From Betaproteobacteria bacterium (lineage in GTDB: Bacteria; Pseudomonadota; Gammaproteobacteria; Burkholderiales; Rhodocyclaceae), in the NCBI GenBank assembly GCA_020047725.1, contig JAIFNM010000016.1, positions 1-5,736 on the forward strand: DNA of 5,736 bases, given 5' to 3'. Below, in pieces: positions 3,936 through 5,736 of this stretch. Position 1 is the first letter of the stretch. Every line of letters begins with the position of its first letter. The notes beneath the pieces were generated by a model. It was not told the DNA's origin and ran no database searches. It saw only the letters and a program-made list of their open reading frames with translations. The position numbers were made by a program, and so were the translations under genes.

Positions 3936-5736
3936 GTGACTGCCGCAGGCGAGATCAAGGCGCCGCCAGCGATCCAGGCCAAGCTGCGCAAGCTGGGTCT
4001 GATCCGGGGCGACGATCTTGTCCTGCACCTCCCATTACGCTATGAGGACGAAACCACCGTCACTCTAGTCGATGAGGCCATGCCCGGCGTGCCGGTTCAG
4101 GTCGAGGCTGAAGTGCTTGATGTCACCGTGCAGTATCGTCCGCGCCGCCAGCTGGTGGCAAAGGTGGCGGACGCGAGCGGCGAACTGACGCTGCGCTTCC
4201 TCAACTTCTACGGCAGTCAGACCAAACAGCTCGAACGGGCGCGCGACGAAGGACGGCGTCTGCGCATCTTCGGCGAAATCCGCCATGGGTTTCTTGGTGC
4301 CGAAATGGTCCATCCGCGCTACCGCGTGGTGGCCGAAGGCGAAGCGTTGCCGCCGTCGCTGACTCCCGTTTATCCGACCACCGCCGGTGTTTCGCAGAAC
4401 GCCCTGCGCAAGCTGATCCGGCCGGCGCTCGCGGACGCTGATCTGAGCGAATTGCTCGATGCGTCCTGGTGTCGCCAGAATGAACTGCCGGCTTTTTCCG
4501 ACGCTGTTCATCTGCTGCATGCGCCGCCGCCAGATGCGTCAGAAGCCGAGTTGCAACAGCGCACGCACCCGGCATGGCAGCGAATCAAGTTTGACGAGGT
4601 GCTGTCGCAGCAGCTTTCGCTGCGTCGCGCTTACCTGGCGCGTCGGCAAAAAGGGGCGCCTCTGCTCAGGTCGGCCGGCCAGCTTGCGCAGCAACTGCTC
4701 GCCGTCTTGCCCTTCGGACTGACCGGTGCGCAGCAACGGGTGCGTGTCGAGATCGCCCACGATCTGGCGCAGCCCTACCCGATGCAGCGCCTGCTACAAG
4801 GCGATGTTGGCAGCGGCAAAACCATCGTTGCCGCGTTGGCCGCGTGTCAAGCCATCGAAGCAGGTTATCAGGCGGCCTTCATGGCGCCGACCGAGATTCT
4901 TGCCGAGCAGCACTACCTCAAGCTGCGCGCCTGGCTTGAACCGCTTGGTATTCAGGTCGCCTGGCTGACCGGCAGCCTGAAGAAAGCGGCCAAGCAAGAG
5001 ATGCTCTTGCAGGCGGCGACCAGTGCGCAGCTGATCGTCGGAACCCACGCGCTGATTCAGGACAGCGTCGATTTTGCTCGGCTTGGATTAGCCATTGTCG
5101 ATGAGCAGCATCGTTTTGGCGTCGCGCAGCGGCTGGAGTTACGGAAAAAGGGTGAGAAAAACACCTTTCCGCCGCATCAACTGATGATGTCAGCGACACC
5201 CATTCCGCGCACATTGGCCATGAGTTACTACGCCGACCTCGACGTTTCGGTACTCGATGAATTGCCTCCTGGGCGCCGGCCGATCAGAACAAAGCTTGTT
5301 TCCGATGCCCGACGTGACGAAGTGATCGCTCGGGTGCGCGATGCGGTCAGCGCCGGTCGGCAAGCCTACTGGGTCTGTCCACTGATCGAGGAATCTGAAA
5401 AGCTGCAACTGCAAACTGCGCTTGATACGCATGCGGCACTTTCCGAGGAACTCGACGACCTGCGTATCGGCCTGGTGCACGGCCGCCTCAAGACCGACGA
5501 AAAGGCGGCGGCGATGGCCGCTTTCGCTGCCGGGGAAGTCGACGTGCTGGTGGCTACGACGGTGATCGAAGTCGGCGTCGATGTGCCCAATGCCAGCCTG
5601 ATGGTCATCGAGCACGCCGAGCGTTTCGGCCTCTCGCAGCTGCATCAGTTGCGCGGCCGGGTTGGGCGCGGCGCGCATGATTCGGTGTGTGTTCTGCTCT
5701 ACCAGAAGCCGCTTTCGGAAACCGCCCGGGCGCGGC
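3936..5736 (+). CDS. recG: ATP-dependent DNA helicase RecG (3' end beyond the window)
   Basis: RecG is a double-stranded DNA translocase that regresses stalled replication forks and migrates branched recombination intermediates. About 600 residues are present. The N-terminal wedge region has an OB-fold core (about 53-130). The first helicase lobe carries the LTGAQQ motif (262-267), Walker A GDVGSGKT (289-296, Lys295), Walker B DEQH (389-392) and SATPIPRT (419-426). The second lobe has VATTVIEVGVDVP (539-551) and the arginine-rich QLRGRVGRG (571-579). The roughly 80-90 C-terminal residues, including most of the TRAP-type translocation region, lie outside the window. The start is GTG 3936: there is no ATG nearby in frame, and Walker A then falls close to its place in E. 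coli RecG (Lys302). No good Shine-Dalgarno is seen, so translation is probably coupled to ridA, 13 bp upstream. Confidence 0.96.
   Translation, partial: MTAAGEIKAPPAIQAKLRKLGLIRGDDLVLHLPLRYEDETTVTLVDEAMPGVPVQVEAEVLDVTVQYRPRRQLVAKVADASGELTLRFLNFYGSQTKQLERARDEGRRLRIFGEIRHGFLGAEMVHPRYRVVAEGEALPPSLTPVYPTTAGVSQNALRKLIRPALADADLSELLDASWCRQNELPAFSDAVHLLHAPPPDASEAELQQRTHPAWQRIKFDEVLSQQLSLRRAYLARRQKGAPLLRSAGQLAQQLLAVLPFGLTGAQQRVRVEIAHDLAQPYPMQRLLQGDVGSGKTIVAALAACQAIEAGYQAAFMAPTEILAEQHYLKLRAWLEPLGIQVAWLTGSLKKAAKQEMLLQAATSAQLIVGTHALIQDSVDFARLGLAIVDEQHRFGVAQRLELRKKGEKNTFPPHQLMMSATPIPRTLAMSYYADLDVSVLDELPPGRRPIRTKLVSDARRDEVIARVRDAVSAGRQAYWVCPLIEESEKLQLQTALDTHAALSEELDDLRIGLVHGRLKTDEKAAAMAAFAAGEVDVLVATTVIEVGVDVPNASLMVIEHAERFGLSQLHQLRGRVGRGAHDSVCVLLYQKPLSETARAR

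Noticed and set aside
5190..5678. Minus-strand open frame (162 codons) opposite recG
   Set aside because: The plus strand encodes conserved RecG helicase motifs here. The antisense product has no recognisable features, and high GC content makes long antisense frames common.

Overview
The window looks like chromosomal DNA of a GC-rich betaproteobacterium, most likely of the Rhodocyclales (Dechloromonas/Azoarcus/Accumulibacter-like). I base this on the character of the proteins, the high-GC codon use, and the pairing of a DUF2802-type membrane protein with an SPOR protein. No database search was possible, so the taxonomy is inference. The content is ordinary core metabolism and housekeeping. 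I find no phage, CRISPR, tRNA, rRNA or defence genes.

Layout. Positions 1-1561 carry a beta-oxidation pair: the 3' end of a large 3-hydroxyacyl-CoA dehydrogenase/enoyl-CoA hydratase gene, then a complete FadA-type thiolase (359-1561). An 80-bp inverted repeat built from CACCAAG units (261-340) fills most of the gap between them. Positions 1562-1828 hold no confident gene. They contain a possible folded RNA or gene remnant (about 1584-1680), a REP-like palindrome (1677-1720) and a nested dyad around an extended -10 box (1774-1824). Positions 1829-3134 carry a DUF2802-like single-pass membrane protein and a single-pass SPOR-domain envelope protein. The SPOR gene is split by a frameshift near 2580-2592.

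On the minus strand, 3140-3490 encodes a small TPR protein. It converges on the SPOR gene with a 5-bp gap and diverges from ridA across 48 bp. Positions 3539-5736 carry ridA (imine/enamine deaminase), followed 13 bp later by recG, which starts at GTG and runs off the window at about residue 600.

How the genes work together. The first two genes should catalyse consecutive late steps of fatty-acyl-CoA degradation. The DUF2802 and SPOR genes form a likely two-gene envelope operon. The ridA-recG pair is a housekeeping unit joining metabolite-damage repair with replication-fork rescue. The most interesting signals are non-coding or lesions: the CACCAAG hairpin in a catabolic operon, the nested dyad that overlaps both the promoter and the ribosome-binding site of the DUF2802 gene, and the SPOR frameshift. 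I do not see convincing evidence of a new multi-gene system.
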